In this document: positions 49,307-61,272 of the stretch, in pieces | Numbering within the stretch: position 1 is the stretch's first letter | Layout: each line of letters begins with the position of its first letter | NCBI GenBank assembly: GCA_031472005.1 | Contig: PZJY01000012.1 | Coordinates: 1,922,001 to 1,986,000 of the forward strand | Reading direction: 5' to 3' | Origin: Tetracladium setigerum | Taxonomy: Eukaryota > Ascomycota > Leotiomycetes > Helotiales | DNA: 64,000 nucleotides | The notes under the pieces: model-generated | Seen by the model: the letters and a program-made list of their open reading frames with translations, nothing else | What the model was told of the DNA's origin: nothing | The model's database searches: none | Program-made: the position numbers and the translations under genes

Positions 49307-49859
49307 GGTGTTGAACTCTGCATACTTTCCTGCCCAAGTCCAAGCGTTATATATACTCGTGGCGGATTGTTTCTCGTCAGCATATTGGAATAATTTCGGT
49401 AATACTTATCTGTGTTCCCCATCTTTAAAAAGTGTGAATGTAACCAAGAGTGGAGAGACACTAAGCTTTAACGGTAAAGCTTATCGATAATTAAGATAAG
49501 CCTACACATTTCGCGTTACCTGAGTGTGTTACCTGAGTCAGTAGACGTCGACTGATTGCAGGCATAGCATGTAAGGTTATGTTTTTTCTTAATTGTGGGT
49601 TATGTCGTATGAGAGCAACCACGGTATTAGGACTACTTATCTATTATCCATCTTTAGTAATCGTGATTATGAACAAGAGTGGGCTAATAGAAAAATCTTC
49701 GAGTAAATTTAGTCCTACAACCAGATATGCGATTGCCACTCATTGCTTTGGAATGCATTAATACACGGCGGCTTCCGATATAAAAGCTGGATGCCCAGGA
49801 GAAGCTGCAGTAGTTGATTCCGAAAGGCCTACATAACATACGTTACTTGTCTCGGCAGA
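49307..49859. other. Divergent promoter region
   Basis: Between the MFS gene (-) and the deaminase gene (+). No gene recognised. Confidence 0.3.
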
Positions 49860-51100
49860 TTGTCACGTCTTACATCCCAAGGAAAACTCCTCGCCATGAA
49901 CGGACTCGCAATCTCCCCCTTCATCAAAGCCCTTCCGAAAGTCGAGCTTCATGTCCATATTGAAGGGACTCTGACGCCGGCTTTGCGGTGGAAGCTTGCG
50001 CACCGCAACGATGTGAAACTGCCATACGCCACCTTTGAAGAACTGTTGGACTCATGGTATGTGTATCCAAGGCTCACGTGCAGCCGATGCCTGCTAAGCG
50101 TGACTTAGTAAGTGCACATCATCTATCAAGATACGAAGGACTCATCCCCTGACTCTAGCGTGAAGATAGAGTGACATATAACCACCGCAAAGAGGTCAAC
50201 GGCGATGATGGACGACCCACTTTTCTCGAGGCTTTCTTCGCCGGATGTCAAGTTCTCATCACCGAGGACGACTTCTACGAACTTGGCATGGCCTATTTCG
50301 AACGCTGTAAAGAGATGAATGTTCGATACTGCGAGCCATTCTTCGACACACAGGCACACACCGAAAGAGGGATTTCAGCACAAACAGTCATGAACGGCTA
50401 CTTTCGCGCTCAACAGGATGGGGCGAAAGTGTACGGAGTAAGAAGTAACTGGATCTTTTGCTTCTTGAGAGACCGGCCGCTGTCCGAAGGGCTTGAAGCC
50501 TATGCAGCTGCTCGACCATGGGCGAGATTAACGGATAGTACTGGAAAGGGCTTGTTTCACGCCGTCGGACTTGCAGCGAATGAATTTGAGAAGCCTCCGC
50601 TGCTTTTCGAAGAAGCTTTCCAGCTTGCGGTCAAGGATGGCCTGCATGTCACGTTGCATTGCGATGTAGACCAAAAAGACGCCGCAGATCATGTGCACGA
50701 GGCGATATTCGACGTTTGCGGCGGGAGAGGAACAGAACGTATTGACCACGGACTGAATGCTCTGGATCGTCCTGAGCTTGTGGAGGGCTTGAAAAAACGG
50801 GAGATCGGGTTGACTTTATGCCCGCACGCGTATCATCGCCGACAAGCGACTGAGGTGCTTTTCCCGAAAATCAAGAAGCTTGTAGATGACGGTGTGAAGG
50901 TTTGTATCAACAGCGACGATCCAACATATATGCATGACGTCTGGATTGATGGGAACATGCAGAAGACGTATACATACTGCGGCTTCAACAAGGAAGATAT
51001 GGTGAAGCTGATCCAAAACGGGATCGAGATGTCATGGGCAGATGAGCAAGTCAAGAAAGAGCTGCTAGATGAGCTTGGAACAATAAGTGTAGCCAATTGA
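49860..51100 (+). CDS. Adenosine/adenine deaminase family enzyme
   Basis: Zinc amidohydrolase of the adenosine/adenine deaminase family (purine salvage), probably cytosolic. Metal and catalytic motifs are complete: KVELHVHIEGTL (HxH), LHCD (third His), ERIDHG (catalytic His) and CINSDDP (metal Asp). The region NHRKEVNGDDGRPTFLEAFF is typical of the fungal branch. Exon 1 starts at 49860, or at 49896 with MNGLAISPFIKALPKVE; exon 2 ends at 51100. A frame-consistent junction uses GTGTAT at 50061 and TCTAG at 50157-50158 (380 aa). The flanking GTATGT and GTAAGT (50109) donors look stronger but give stops, so the splice site is uncertain. Adenine versus adenosine preference cannot be judged from motifs alone. 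Confidence 0.88.
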
Positions 51101-52030
51101 GACCAGTCGGAGTATTTGCATTCATGCGGTATTGCAACCTAGCAGGTGCAGCTTCCATGTGTATGAGGTAGAGTCTTCGCCACTGAGCAAAGCAAATTTT
51201 GATGTGACATTGATTCCAGCCTTCGTCCAAGCCTTCTTCATTTCGTTGAATTCAAAGCATACCACTGAATATTGACCTCTCGGAAATCAAAAATGCATTC
51301 ACGCCATCAATAAAGTCGAACTCAATCCCGGACAAATACGCGGACAGAGTAAGCGCATCTCTCGTACCTCTGATCTACAACCCGTGATGCCCTTTTAAAT
51401 ATCAATACAGAGCTTAATGAGTATAAATCCCGTAATATTAAGTTGAGACGTAGTAGTATATTGAAAAGCGAGGAGAGGGAGAAGGCGAATCTATGCGTAA
51501 AGAGAGATTTTAAATTGAAGAAGCCTTTTGGTTTGTGAAAATTAATGGTGGATAATTGTTAGCAACCTGGTGCGTCGAAGCTTAGTCAGCTCTAAATTGA
51601 CCATGGGGCCAACGTATTGGAACCCGCCAAGATCCTTCTGTGGGGGAGGGGATAACTCAAGCCTCCATTTGCTGCGAATTTGAAATCATGCTGGCACCAT
51701 AGAAGGAGAAGTTGTCGCAGTGCAAAAGGCATAACTTTGATTGCCACAGTACAGAGCAAGCAAGGTGTTGTCTACTGCTGCCTACAAGGACTGCTGAAAT
51801 CAAAATGCTTCATTTCCTTTCTAGACCTATTATTATATGTATCCACCACGCTCGAGTCGAGAATTGGCGATGGTGCATGCCTCTATCTTTCAACCAACGC
51901 GAGTTGTTCAATGTGCAGAAATTGCAAACCCATCTTAACGTCCAACGCCCTGTGCATGATGATATTCCCGAGGTCATTACATTAAACCATTCGCCTTTAA
52001 GGCGTGAAGGCTTTACTAACCATCATCCAC
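51101..52030. other. Convergent intergenic region
   Basis: No gene recognised between the deaminase and the first glycosyltransferase gene. Short frames here look random. Confidence 0.3.
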
Positions 52031-53720
52031 TCAGTCGCAGACATGCAGGCACTTAGGATATTCGTTATTCGCATTTCGACATACCTTTATTTGTTCGAGA
52101 AAGGGAGCCGAATAATTTGTTATTCCAGTCATTGCGAAATGCTCCTGGAAACTCTCTTCCACAATAGAGCTCTGATTAGCCAGGAATTCCTGCAAACCTT
52201 GGAGCTCGGGATCCTGTCGAATAAACTCCCGTAACCATTGGGTAGTTTCGAAACTCGAGAAGTCAATTACGGCGACATTCTGGCCATCGAGGCTCAAAAT
52301 CTCGGCTTCCAAAGCCGTAGGTCCACCATCCGAAATCAACTGAGTGGCATTCAGAATCACTTCCATCAATGGTTCTGCATCTATCTGGGCTTCTCGGTTG
52401 AAAAGATATCTTCCTTCCACAGTTTTGAGCCCGGCTTCCTGTGCCGATGCGTATGAGATTGCGCGGACGCCAGGATACGTGGGGTGGTAGCGTGTGAAGT
52501 CGGGCTTGTTCTGTATGATGGCAACAGAATCCGGCCAGATCAATGTTCGTCCAGTTGCATTGGCTAACCGTGCAGCAAAAGCGACTTGGGAAAGTATTGA
52601 TTGAGAGAATCCAGTAATATTGGAAACGGCCAATAGAGGTGGCGGTTTGGAATAGTAATCAGCAACATCGCCAAATCCACCAAAGTTTGATCCAAAGTAT
52701 TCCTTGAGATCTTGTTCTACACATGTGTAGTGAATGATGGAGGCCTCTTGGATAAATTCTGCGGCTGTTGTTTCGTTGCCAAACAGAGTATTTTGCCAAT
52801 CATTTAGCATCCAGTTCTGAAATCGCGGATCCCGAAGCCGGTGCACCTTCAAGCTCTTCTCTTCAGTTTCCATCACTGGCAGGATGTCATTCATGACTCT
52901 TTGGTCCCACAAGTGATTTTCAGTCCAATATTTATTACTTCGTTCGTAGAAGTCGATGGTTGCTGGAGTTGCCCTTGAAAAATACCACCCAATGTTGATT
53001 CCCGTACGGGGTAAGACTTGGTCGAATTGAAATTGGACATCCCATGTATTATCCGATAGTGGTAACATGTCCTCGAAGGGGTCCCGGCTTCCGGTGAAGT
53101 AGACGTCTCCGTCCAAGAACACAAAATCGTACCCGTTCTTGGAAAGCTCCAGGTTGATTTGGAACTACGGCCCAATCAGACTTGCAACCAAACTTAACGA
53201 CGGACCTTACTTTGATCAGAGCCACGCTGTTCATGACTCCTCCGTCCTGACTAATAAAACCTCCGTATCCTTTGAAAGAATCTTCTATGGTACATGCCAC
53301 ATCGAGGCAGATAACGATAAGATCTTTGCCATGGTTCCACTTGTCAAGGCGAGCCCTTAGGTTGCGGAGTGCCTGGATGTATTTAGAGTCCGCAATCGAT
53401 ATGAAAGGTATTTGGTGGGTGGTAAACCCAGTTGACTCCATCCAATCTATCAAAGAGGCAGGAGTTTCATCCCTATTGACCGTAGATTCTCCAACAATGG
53501 TAGAGTTATTGCTCGAAGTGGAAGATGCCAGTCCATGCCACGAAGCTGACAACTCGTAAAGACCTCCTGGGATCTCGGTCGGCGACCAGCCATAGCACTG
53601 CAATATCGTGATGTAAATACCTCCTAGAAAGAGTGGTACCATAATTACCCGGACTTTGCGACGACTGAGAAGTATTTGGATCAGTCCTTGCATTTGTGGA
53701 ATCCTGCCCCGTGATAACAT
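52031..53720 (-). CDS. Type II membrane glycosyltransferase, Nucleotid_trans (GT77-like) family
   Basis: Predicted Golgi transferase. Exon 1 is 53211-53720 and exon 2 is 52031-53164, with a 46-nt GT-AG intron; 547 aa, no breaks. A short cytosolic N-terminus and one anchor (VRVIMVPLFLGGIYITILQ, about residues 24-42) precede a stem. The catalytic domain includes NLRARLDKWNHGKDLIVICLD and the junction-spanning SVALIKFQINLELSKNGYDF, then VFLDGDVYFTGSRDPFEDM, whose DGD is the metal-binding DxD motif, and DQRVMNDIL. The C-terminal third (about residues 340-547) is an extra domain that I do not recognise. Sugar donor and acceptor are unknown. First gene of the glycan-related group that continues to the window end. 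Confidence 0.82.
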
Positions 53721-54655
53721 TTTGGGGGGGGAGATACGGAACGTGAAGAGAATGACCTATGTGATGAACCTGCGAGTCTGGAAACATTGAGATATTCTTC
53801 GAAGGAGGTCGACGAAGACGAACTGTAGGATACACTAAACTGCACTTTCACGGTAAGCCACAGTTTGCGTTGGCCACGCCAAAAGAAGGCTGTAGAATGG
53901 AAGCCCAATCTCAAAATCTGCCCTGGCAAATATTGCTTTTCTCCCCTCTCCTGTTTAGGAATGCCCAAAGCGATGTCGTTCCTTGCAAATCAAAGAAAAC
54001 CACAGAGATCTACGAGCAACATGTGTGAAAGCAGTTGTGACACTCGACATGATTCACATCTTAACTTTGGGATGCCACAGAGCCTTTCCCGGTAAAAGCA
54101 GCACCAGATTCTCCGAATCATAGCAACTAACAATCTCCACAACATACGTTTGTTCTAGAGAGTCGGGGCGTCCCGTGGCCCACTCACCCCGACACATCCA
54201 TCATATTAATGAAAAAAAATAAAGTTTTAAGGCTGAGGCTCACTACCTACCACGTATGGGGACAAGCAGGAACCAAATTATTAATAGCGAATTGTCAATT
54301 GCAAAAGGAAGCGTGCGAGAAATCACCTTTTCGAGGATGAGATATAATCAATAATACGACATGTCGATTGCGGAAATTCAGCCGAAAATACATGAATAAA
54401 GTGTAGAGTTCTAACACAGTACTCCTGAAAAACTAGCAGCGAAGGATTGTATCGGCAGCCAAGAATTATATCGAGCGTTGAAGTGGGACCATGAACCTGC
54501 AATTCAATTTGGAGTTGCCGAAATCTGGGCATAAGGGGACATCTAGGTTCTGCCCTCAGCCCAAATTGAAATTACGTACGTTCTAGGCTCAGAGTACATT
54601 ACCAATAGGTATCGATTGACAAAGAAGTATGAATATGTATTTGGTTGGTCAGTAG
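53721..54655. other. Intergenic
   Basis: No gene recognised between the first two glycosyltransferase genes. A G run lies at 53724-53730. Confidence 0.3.
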
Positions 54656-55814
54656 CTATTTGAAACCTCTTTTCGGCTCTTCTGTAATCATTTCAATACC
54701 TTTCTTCGTTCGTGCCTCGGACAAATTTGCCCAAAACTCGTGAATATCATCGACCAAGCCAACCCGCTCCACTGGAGCATTATACGGCGCTGTCTGCTTT
54801 TCTGCAATTTCCATCCATGCATCCATCCTTTCCGGTCTCTTGCCGTCCCTATTACCTGCAAAATGTATCTGCAGGCCGCCTGGTCTGAATTCGTGTGGGC
54901 GAGGCACTTTCTCTTCCTTCGACGAGGCGGGATAAGCGTTGAACCAATACTGAGGAACATGGACAACGCTCTTTCGATAGTACGACTGTTCGCAGAGTGT
55001 GAGCAAAAGTTCTGGTCCGTGAAAGCATGCTGAAGTATTTGTACTCACATCTTCGATCATTTCCTCTAGTGCTGACTGCTCGCTGTATTGCAGCTTTACC
55101 TCAGGCCTGAAGGTGTGGAAAGCAATTGTTGCAGACAGAAGCTTTACTGCCCATGGATTAATTCTGATCAAAAAACAGCCGTTGTTTAGACCGTGTCTAT
55201 CATTCGTAGCAAGTAAGTTGACGTAGCTAAATTCAGGGCTCGGAGGAATGAACAGGTCGAGAGGAATTTGAGGATTCATAACGACGATATCCGCATCGAT
55301 CCACCTTCAAAAGAACAGCATCAGCATAGTATGAAAATGTCAAGAGCGAGTAGAAGACGTACAAAAGCCATTCGAGCCTTTTATCCTCTGGTTTGGTAAG
55401 TTCTTGCAAGATAACAGAAAGAATGAATGCTGGTTTCGACCACAGTCCCGACAACAGTCTTTCTCTGAGCACAAACATTGGATGACCCATGGCTTCACTA
55501 TGAGCTTTTTGCAGCACCAAAGCTCTCTCATATACTGGATTTGGCTCCCCAAACAGGGCGTGCACCTTTCCAACTCGCGAACGCATTTCGGATGTATCAG
55601 GCGTTTTATCCGGTTCTTCATGAAAATTCGTAGTTTCGCTGGGGACAGTGGGCAGGGGAGTTGACATCTGGATTTGAGACGCGCCATTGTATGTTTGCTT
55701 GCTGATGCTATAGATGAGCGCAATCGTAAGGAGAAGAATTATCGCAATTCTGGCAGACTGGTTCCTCAGAAGGCGGCGGATCTCTGTATAGGGAGATCCT
55801 TGTGGTGACAGCAT
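54656..55814 (-). CDS. GT34-type glycosyltransferase (Mnn10/galactosyltransferase-like)
   Basis: Predicted Golgi type II transferase of family GT34, which includes yeast Mnn10/Mnn11 and plant xyloglucan transferases. Three exons: 55363-55814, 55049-55304 and 54656-54985; introns 55305-55362 (58 nt) and 54986-55048 (63 nt, in frame and without stops, so easily missed). 345 aa. Anchor: ARIAIILLLTIALIYSIS (about residues 21-38). The junction reads RLEWLLWIDADIVVMNPQIP with the DxD motif as DAD, then HGLNNGCFLIRINPW, SALEEMI and VVHVPQYWFNAYP, and GGLQIHFAGNRDGKRPERMD, all standard GT34 features. Acceptor unknown. Confidence 0.88.
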
Positions 55815-56697
55815 TGTGTTCGAAGTGCCTGTGGATTTCTGACCCCTCCACTGAGTATGTCCCTGGGAGAATCATGAGCAATGTCTCTCAAATATCAAAT
55901 ATTGACTACATTGTCTGCAGACTTACTATGCCTCCATGTATTGAAAGTAACAGCCAGGGAATAAATTATTTCGAAATCGAGAAAGCAATTCTCGAAATCG
56001 ACCGAGCACGGTGAGGAACAATTCCGAGAAGCAGACACGAATTAATTACAGGAACCTAGTTACTGAGCTGCATTTGACAGACGTGATTTCCTTCTACACC
56101 TAGGCCTATGGGGAGTAGTGCTTGCTTAATTGTGGCGTGCTGGCAGCCTGGCTGGACCTTGAGCACTACGTCAAACCTGGATAATAGTATGTGGGGTGGA
56201 CCGAGCAAAGTCAAGCATATCATCCAGGGAAAACCCCTGTGTGCTTATAAAAAGTACCGTTTAAGTGTCTTCGTGACATTTGGGACAGGAATTCCTAAGC
56301 ACGTTATCCAGAAAAAACCCTTGTATGCTTATAAAAAGCATGCTTCCATCAGGATTTACTGTACAAGCGAGTTTCCACTTGGATTCCATTGTATGGCCAT
56401 GTTAACCACAGCGAATGGGATCGCTTTAAGACCACCACTACTGTAAGCGTTGTGATAACAGAATATGCCTCCTTGTTCTGAGATGTGATCAGTATAATTA
56501 TGAGATATGAGAATAATTCCAATGTACGACCGTGCGCATGAGAAGTGAGCAGGGCGGGGGGTAGATTTATTGATGCGAGGAAGTGCGATAAGAATGTGGA
56601 ATGCCAAGGACTTCCACTTGCTGGTAGGTATGAGTTCTGGTTAATACTCTACAGAATAATTATTTTTATTTTCTGAAATCAATTTGCAACATTTCCA
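55815..56697. other. Divergent promoter region with a direct repeat
   Basis: Between the GT34 gene (-) and the transporter gene (+). It contains two imperfect copies of a CATCCAGGGAAAACCCCTGT-type unit ending in TGCTTATAAAAAG (about 56219-56254 and 56303-56338). No gene recognised. Confidence 0.5.
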
Positions 56698-57865
56698 ATG
56701 AGTGCTTCATCAGCGAACAGTAGACTGGAGAGTCTTTTATACATCTCGTGAGTCGAACCCGACCTGTTTCACTATTTGATGCTGACAGTACTTCAGAGCA
56801 TGGATCGTTGTGAGCTCCATTGTCATCATCTTCAACAAATGGATCCTTGATAGATTTCCACTTTCAATCACATTAACAACTTGGCATATGCTATTTGCAA
56901 CAATGGCTACACAAATACTGGCTCGCACGACAAAGCTTGTGAATAAGAGTGTAGACATGACTTCTCGTCTATACTTCACTGCCATAGTTCCAATTGGCAT
57001 GTGCTTTAGCATGAGTTTGGTGCTTTCCAATTTGACGTATCTATATCTGAACATATCATTCATTCAGATGCTGAAAGCAAGTATATCTTATTCCCTTTGC
57101 ACTCCAACTGTCCAACAACTGACTAAGATCAGGCAATCGGGCCGGTGGGAACTCTTCTTGCATGCTGGAGTATGGGGATCCGCAATCCCGAGCCTTCAGT
57201 GAGAGTTCTTTTCACAGTATGTGTTATTGTGGCAGGAGTTATTATTTCCTCACTGGGAGAACTGAAGTTCGTCTTGACTGGGTTCTTAATTCAAGGAGCG
57301 GCTGTCGTATTTGAGGCCTACAAGAATGCACTGCAGCAAAGTCTGCTAGGTGGAAGAACGCAAATGACTTCCTTGACATTGCTTTACTATTTTGCACCGG
57401 CATGCACTATTATTAACATGTTTTATATTCTCATCTTCGAGCTCAGTGCGTTGCAAAAGGCGAAACTCTCTGATGTTGGGTACCTGACTTTCCTCGCCAA
57501 TGGGGCTCTTACCTTTCTGCTAAATGTTGCTTCCATAACCGTGGTAAGTAAAATATTTCAGCTCTTCATTTTGAGGTTAATTAGACATATGAGTCATACT
57601 AATTGTGCCTCAGATTAAGAAGACCTCCTCTGTGGTCCTAACCCTTAGCGGTATACCCAAGGCGATTTTACTCGCGATGGTTGACATGGCCATATATCGA
57701 AACCCATTGACCTTGACGCAAGCTTTTGGATTCAGCATCGCAGGTCTAGGAACATACCACTACTCCAAGATCACCCGAACTGGCAATGAGGGCCATATTG
57801 CCAAGTCGGAGAAGAAGTATGTTCCCCGTTCGAAGGGAGATGAAGAGGCGCTCCTATTGGACTGA
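56698..57865 (+). CDS. Nucleotide-sugar/triose-phosphate transporter family protein (TPT/DMT)
   Basis: Golgi or ER membrane antiporter likely to supply nucleotide sugars. Four exons: 56698-56747, 56797-57076, 57133-57543 and 57614-57865, 993 nt, 330 aa. The second intron (57077-57132) has a GC-AG border (GCAAGT...ATCAG), required to keep FIQMLKAIGPVG in frame; using the nearby GT breaks it. Family marks: WIVVSSIVIIFNKWIL at the first span, YLNISFIQMLKA, GELKFVLTGFLIQ, ALQQSLL, and the conserved KKTSSVVLTLSGIPKAILL near the end. About ten hydrophobic segments, with a Lys-rich cytosolic tail. Its place among glycosyltransferase genes suggests that it feeds their donor substrate; which sugar is unknown. 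Confidence 0.9.
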
Positions 57866-58126
57866 GAATGAGGATTTGACGACGGTGTTTGGATAATCCT
57901 TTTGGATTAAATGATAACCTGTCACGTATCTCGCCAAGTTAAATGCTGCGATCATGTGCTGGAAGATAGGATGGGTATGTAGTCACTAGCAAATTTTGTC
58001 GTTCATGTGCAAATCATGAACATTACAAGGATCTTTTCCCTCTGTCAATAGAACTCTGAATGTCATTTGAACAATTCCATTAATTTGGATTATCTCGTGA
58101 CCATTTGTTTGTACTTTTGCCCAAAA

Positions 58127-59515
58127 TTAAGGCCACATACTCCATTGAATAGCAGCTGTCCAAGGTGTTTTCCGTCTCTTGTAGTCGTGCTCCCCATAAA
58201 TGTGCGAGTACTCGTCAACCAATCCAAGAGACTTTGCTGGATATGGATCTTTGACCGCCGATAGGATGTGCCTTCTAAGAGCAATGTTCCAAGCAAAGGT
58301 TGATTTAATAAAACCTGCGAAGAACGAAGACTTCAAGAGAATCTCGTAGTCCACCAGTGCCTGTTGGTCCCATGTCATGTTCCTCAAGTAGCGCGAGTCC
58401 TCATCGCTCAAAAGATGGTATTTTGAGGTCACGTTGATCCCAGCCTTTGTCCACGCCTTTGCTTCCATTTTTGACAGTTCTTCCTGGCTTCCTGTAGCAA
58501 CGTACATAACCGATAGACCTGATTCGACCGCTTTCGCAATATATTGGTCTGACTGAGTATCAAAATTCGCGTCTCCCCAGACCCTGAGTGCGTCCTTCTC
58601 AGTTCTGAGGTGTGCCCCAAAGTATGCTCCGGAGTGTACTTGAGACCTTGGATCAAGCTCGAGTTTGAACGTTTTCCCCAAATTGAAAATGGCGGAGGAT
58701 GCCAGCTTTCGTACGTCCTTTCGAAGCTGTAGAATCCGGCCGAAGGAGTTTTTGAACTCCTGGCCGTCAAAGTCCACAGGCTGACGAAGCAATAGAGTGT
58801 GTTCGAATTCGATGAGAAGGGATGATTCCTTTGTGGGCCCCTCAATTCCAAATACTTCTGTCTCATTCTTGAGCCAAATGTCAAATCTTTCGCGCCACCG
58901 CTCTGGCTCCGATATAACTTGTCCATACAAGACTTCTCCACCGAGAGTTTGCGGGTAAAGCATGTTGGGCAGTCTGTTTAACCCATCGCTGGACTCGTGA
59001 ATTTTGAAGGTCGGACATGCTTCGGCCATTACCGTAGTGAAATGAGCTCTGTCAAACATGTAGGAGAAATCTGCCGTTATTCCAGTGCCTGTTCGAATCA
59101 GGTTGGCAGCACGGACGACAGGACGAGGAAGAACCACTCCGCCGCCAGCCTCGATCGCATACCGTATACAGCCTAATAATTGGTTCCGCACATTTCCAAT
59201 ACCTCCATTAGCCGTGTTGCAGGTAAACACTAATCCTGGGGTCGGAACTTGCTTGGAGCAATGCTGTTGAAGGGGTCCTATGTCGAAAGGGCCGTCGACA
59301 TCAACCTCTGTGGCGATTGTCGCCCATTCCGCATCCTCAGAGACTTTTGCGACTGGGGGTGCTCGGGTCGTTGGAAAATCGAGAGCAATTGGTGTCGTTA
59401 CTAATGGCGAGCCATCTAAAATGCTGCGCACATAGTGTAAAGAAAAGAGCACTAGAAGAGCTAAGGCCAGAAATCTCGTCTTTGTCTTGGTAATAGGTAA
59501 AGGAAGAAATGCCAT
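58127..59515 (-). CDS. O-fucosyltransferase-like type II membrane protein
   Basis: Single-exon gene, 462 aa. N-terminal anchor LALALLVLFSLHYVRSIL (about residues 16-33), then a stem and a lumenal domain. VFTCNTANGGIGNVRNQLLG resembles the N-terminal donor-binding region, and AYFGAHLRTEKDA resembles the HxRxE element of GDP-fucose protein O-fucosyltransferase-like proteins (PF10250 type). SVMYVATGSQEELSKMEAKAW and VDYEILLKSSFFAGFIKSTFAWNIALRR match the C-terminal part of the same fold. Assignment to the family rests on these motifs only; activity may differ. A second member lies at the window end (63361). No frame break; start at 59515 chosen because the anchor follows directly. Confidence 0.7.
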   Translation of the reverse strand: MAFLPLPITKTKTRFLALALLVLFSLHYVRSILDGSPLVTTPIALDFPTTRAPPVAKVSEDAEWATIATEVDVDGPFDIGPLQQHCSKQVPTPGLVFTCNTANGGIGNVRNQLLGCIRYAIEAGGGVVLPRPVVRAANLIRTGTGITADFSYMFDRAHFTTVMAEACPTFKIHESSDGLNRLPNMLYPQTLGGEVLYGQVISEPERWRERFDIWLKNETEVFGIEGPTKESSLLIEFEHTLLLRQPVDFDGQEFKNSFGRILQLRKDVRKLASSAIFNLGKTFKLELDPRSQVHSGAYFGAHLRTEKDALRVWGDANFDTQSDQYIAKAVESGLSVMYVATGSQEELSKMEAKAWTKAGINVTSKYHLLSDEDSRYLRNMTWDQQALVDYEILLKSSFFAGFIKSTFAWNIALRRHILSAVKDPYPAKSLGLVDEYSHIYGEHDYKRRKTPWTAAIQWSMWP

Positions 59516-59945
59516 TGCAGAACTCTGAAGCGAGTATTAGGTTACGAGGGCAAAACAAGGCAGGCAGTCCAGGCGAGGTCAAAACTGTTGCTTTGCTGCG
59601 AAAAATTTCCTGAGCCTTGAGAAGTGAGAGCAGTGACAACAACCTATGATGAGACGAGACCCAGATTATTGATCCCGGGCGTGTGAGTATCAAACCGACT
59701 GAATTCAAGAGTGCGGCGGCCGGAGGGCTTGGCAGCTAATGCCTTCAGGGGACACCAGGAAATCAATTTCCTTATTTTTTATTTTTATTTTTTTTTGGGA
59801 TAATCTGCTGGGAGCGAGCCGCGAAAAAGCATCTTGATGTTGGCAATGCTTAGGGGCTTTAGGGTTCCCCTCGATTCTGGAACTGCTGCTCATTCTGTTG
59901 CTCACACTCCGTTCCTTTCCTCTCGCGGAATGCACTTGATCGACC
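59516..59945. other. Divergent promoter region
   Basis: Between the fucosyltransferase-like gene (-) and the first GT8 gene (+). A poly-T tract lies at about 59776-59797. No gene recognised. Confidence 0.3.
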
Positions 59946-60899
59946 ATGGCTTCCAGACGTCTCTTCATAATTGCAATATTCACGTCCTTGCTTTTCATAA
60001 CACTTCATTCGTTCCGGTCTGGCAATCGCAGATGGGGTTCATTGGGAAGGATTCCAACAAGTCAAAAGTATGCATACTGCACCTTTCTCGCTCCCAGCTC
60101 GACAGTGCCTGGAAAGTCTCTCGCTGATGAGGATCACTACTTGGCCGGCGTGCGAATGCTGGCATATCAGATCTTACATGATCCTGCGACTCGCACAACT
60201 TCGTCCCTCCCACTGATCGTCTTGGTCTCAACAGAAGTGCTGCAGCCGACTCGAGACCGACTTACAAGAGATGGTGCCTTTGTGGTTGAGGTCAGCGCCA
60301 TCACTCCCGATTGGATAGAGCCTGGCAGGGAACGATGGAAACACGTAATGGACAAACTTCATGTGTTCGAGTTGGTGCAGTTCGAGAAGGTGTTGCTACT
60401 CGATGCGGATATTGTTGTTATCAAGCCTCTAGATGGAGTTTTTGAAGATTCGGCGGCAGTCCTTTCCACGAATCTACGGCGAGAGAACCAAGTCTCAAGT
60501 GATGAAGCTTTTCAACCTCGTGAATACATGATGGTAGGACAGCAAGACGCAACACCAAGCCTTGGTCTCAGTGCAGGATTTGTACTACTTCAACCATCGC
60601 TTGAGATGTACCATCATTACCTCTCTGTCACTGCGATTGAGGGTCGATTTAATGGTTCTTGGCCAGAGCAGGACTTGTGGAACTATGTACATCGTCTCGA
60701 CGGCAATATGCCATGGAAACAGCTATCGAGGCAGTGGACAGTCAACTCTCCTTGGTTTCGAGATCTCCCCAATGATACTACAAGCCTCCATGAGAAGTAT
60801 TGGGGATGTGGTCGAGATCAAAAGTTACGGAGTGTTTTGTTAAAGAGTCGCTTTGAGATGGAGGGGTACTTCCAAGCCCGCGATGAATTGGGATCGTAG
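59946..60899 (+). CDS. GT8-type glycosyltransferase, copy 1
   Basis: Single-exon gene, 317 aa. N-terminal anchor LFIIAIFTSLLFITLHSF (about residues 6-23), then a glycogenin-like GT8 domain: YCTFLAP, YLAGVRMLAYQILHDP, LVSTEV, DKLHVFELVQFEKVLLLDAD with DAD as the metal-binding DxD, SAGFVLLQPS, WPEQDLWNYV and LHEKYW. Most relatives in fungi are uncharacterised transferases of the secretory pathway; it lacks the Tyr-rich tail of true glycogenin. It is followed by a paralogue at 61273 on the same strand, which suggests tandem duplication. Confidence 0.88.
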   Translation: MASRRLFIIAIFTSLLFITLHSFRSGNRRWGSLGRIPTSQKYAYCTFLAPSSTVPGKSLADEDHYLAGVRMLAYQILHDPATRTTSSLPLIVLVSTEVLQPTRDRLTRDGAFVVEVSAITPDWIEPGRERWKHVMDKLHVFELVQFEKVLLLDADIVVIKPLDGVFEDSAAVLSTNLRRENQVSSDEAFQPREYMMVGQQDATPSLGLSAGFVLLQPSLEMYHHYLSVTAIEGRFNGSWPEQDLWNYVHRLDGNMPWKQLSRQWTVNSPWFRDLPNDTTSLHEKYWGCGRDQKLRSVLLKSRFEMEGYFQARDELGS

Positions 60900-61272
60900 T
60901 AGAAGAGATGCGTAGAAGAGATGCGAAGAAAATAATCAATGTCATGAATTGAAGTACAGTAGTCATGAATTGAAGTACAGTAGTATCGAAATTGCAATTG
61001 AAATTGAAATACAAGAATTATTCCGACTGCAAATGCCAAGCACAAGAACTTACAGTACAGACTGTACAGTAGGTCCCTCTCGATCGCCCAGGTGGATGGG
61101 CTTTTGAGATAGGCACACCCCCATGCTGAAGATCAAGCCCGTGCTGAAGACCCTACCTAGACCATGACTGCTAGTGCTTTCCAGATTGGTTAAGTCCTTC
61201 CCACATCCGACGACCATTATTCCCATGTTGAACTTCCTCCTCTTCTTCATGTAACTATTTTGTTTATCTATC
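60900..61272. other. Intergenic with tandem repeat
   Basis: Two head-to-tail copies of a 21-nt unit GTCATGAATTGAAGTACAGTA (60941-60982), preceded by GTAGAAGAGATGCG-type repeats. TACAGTACAGACTGTACAGTA palindromic sequence at 61050-61072. No gene. Confidence 0.6.
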
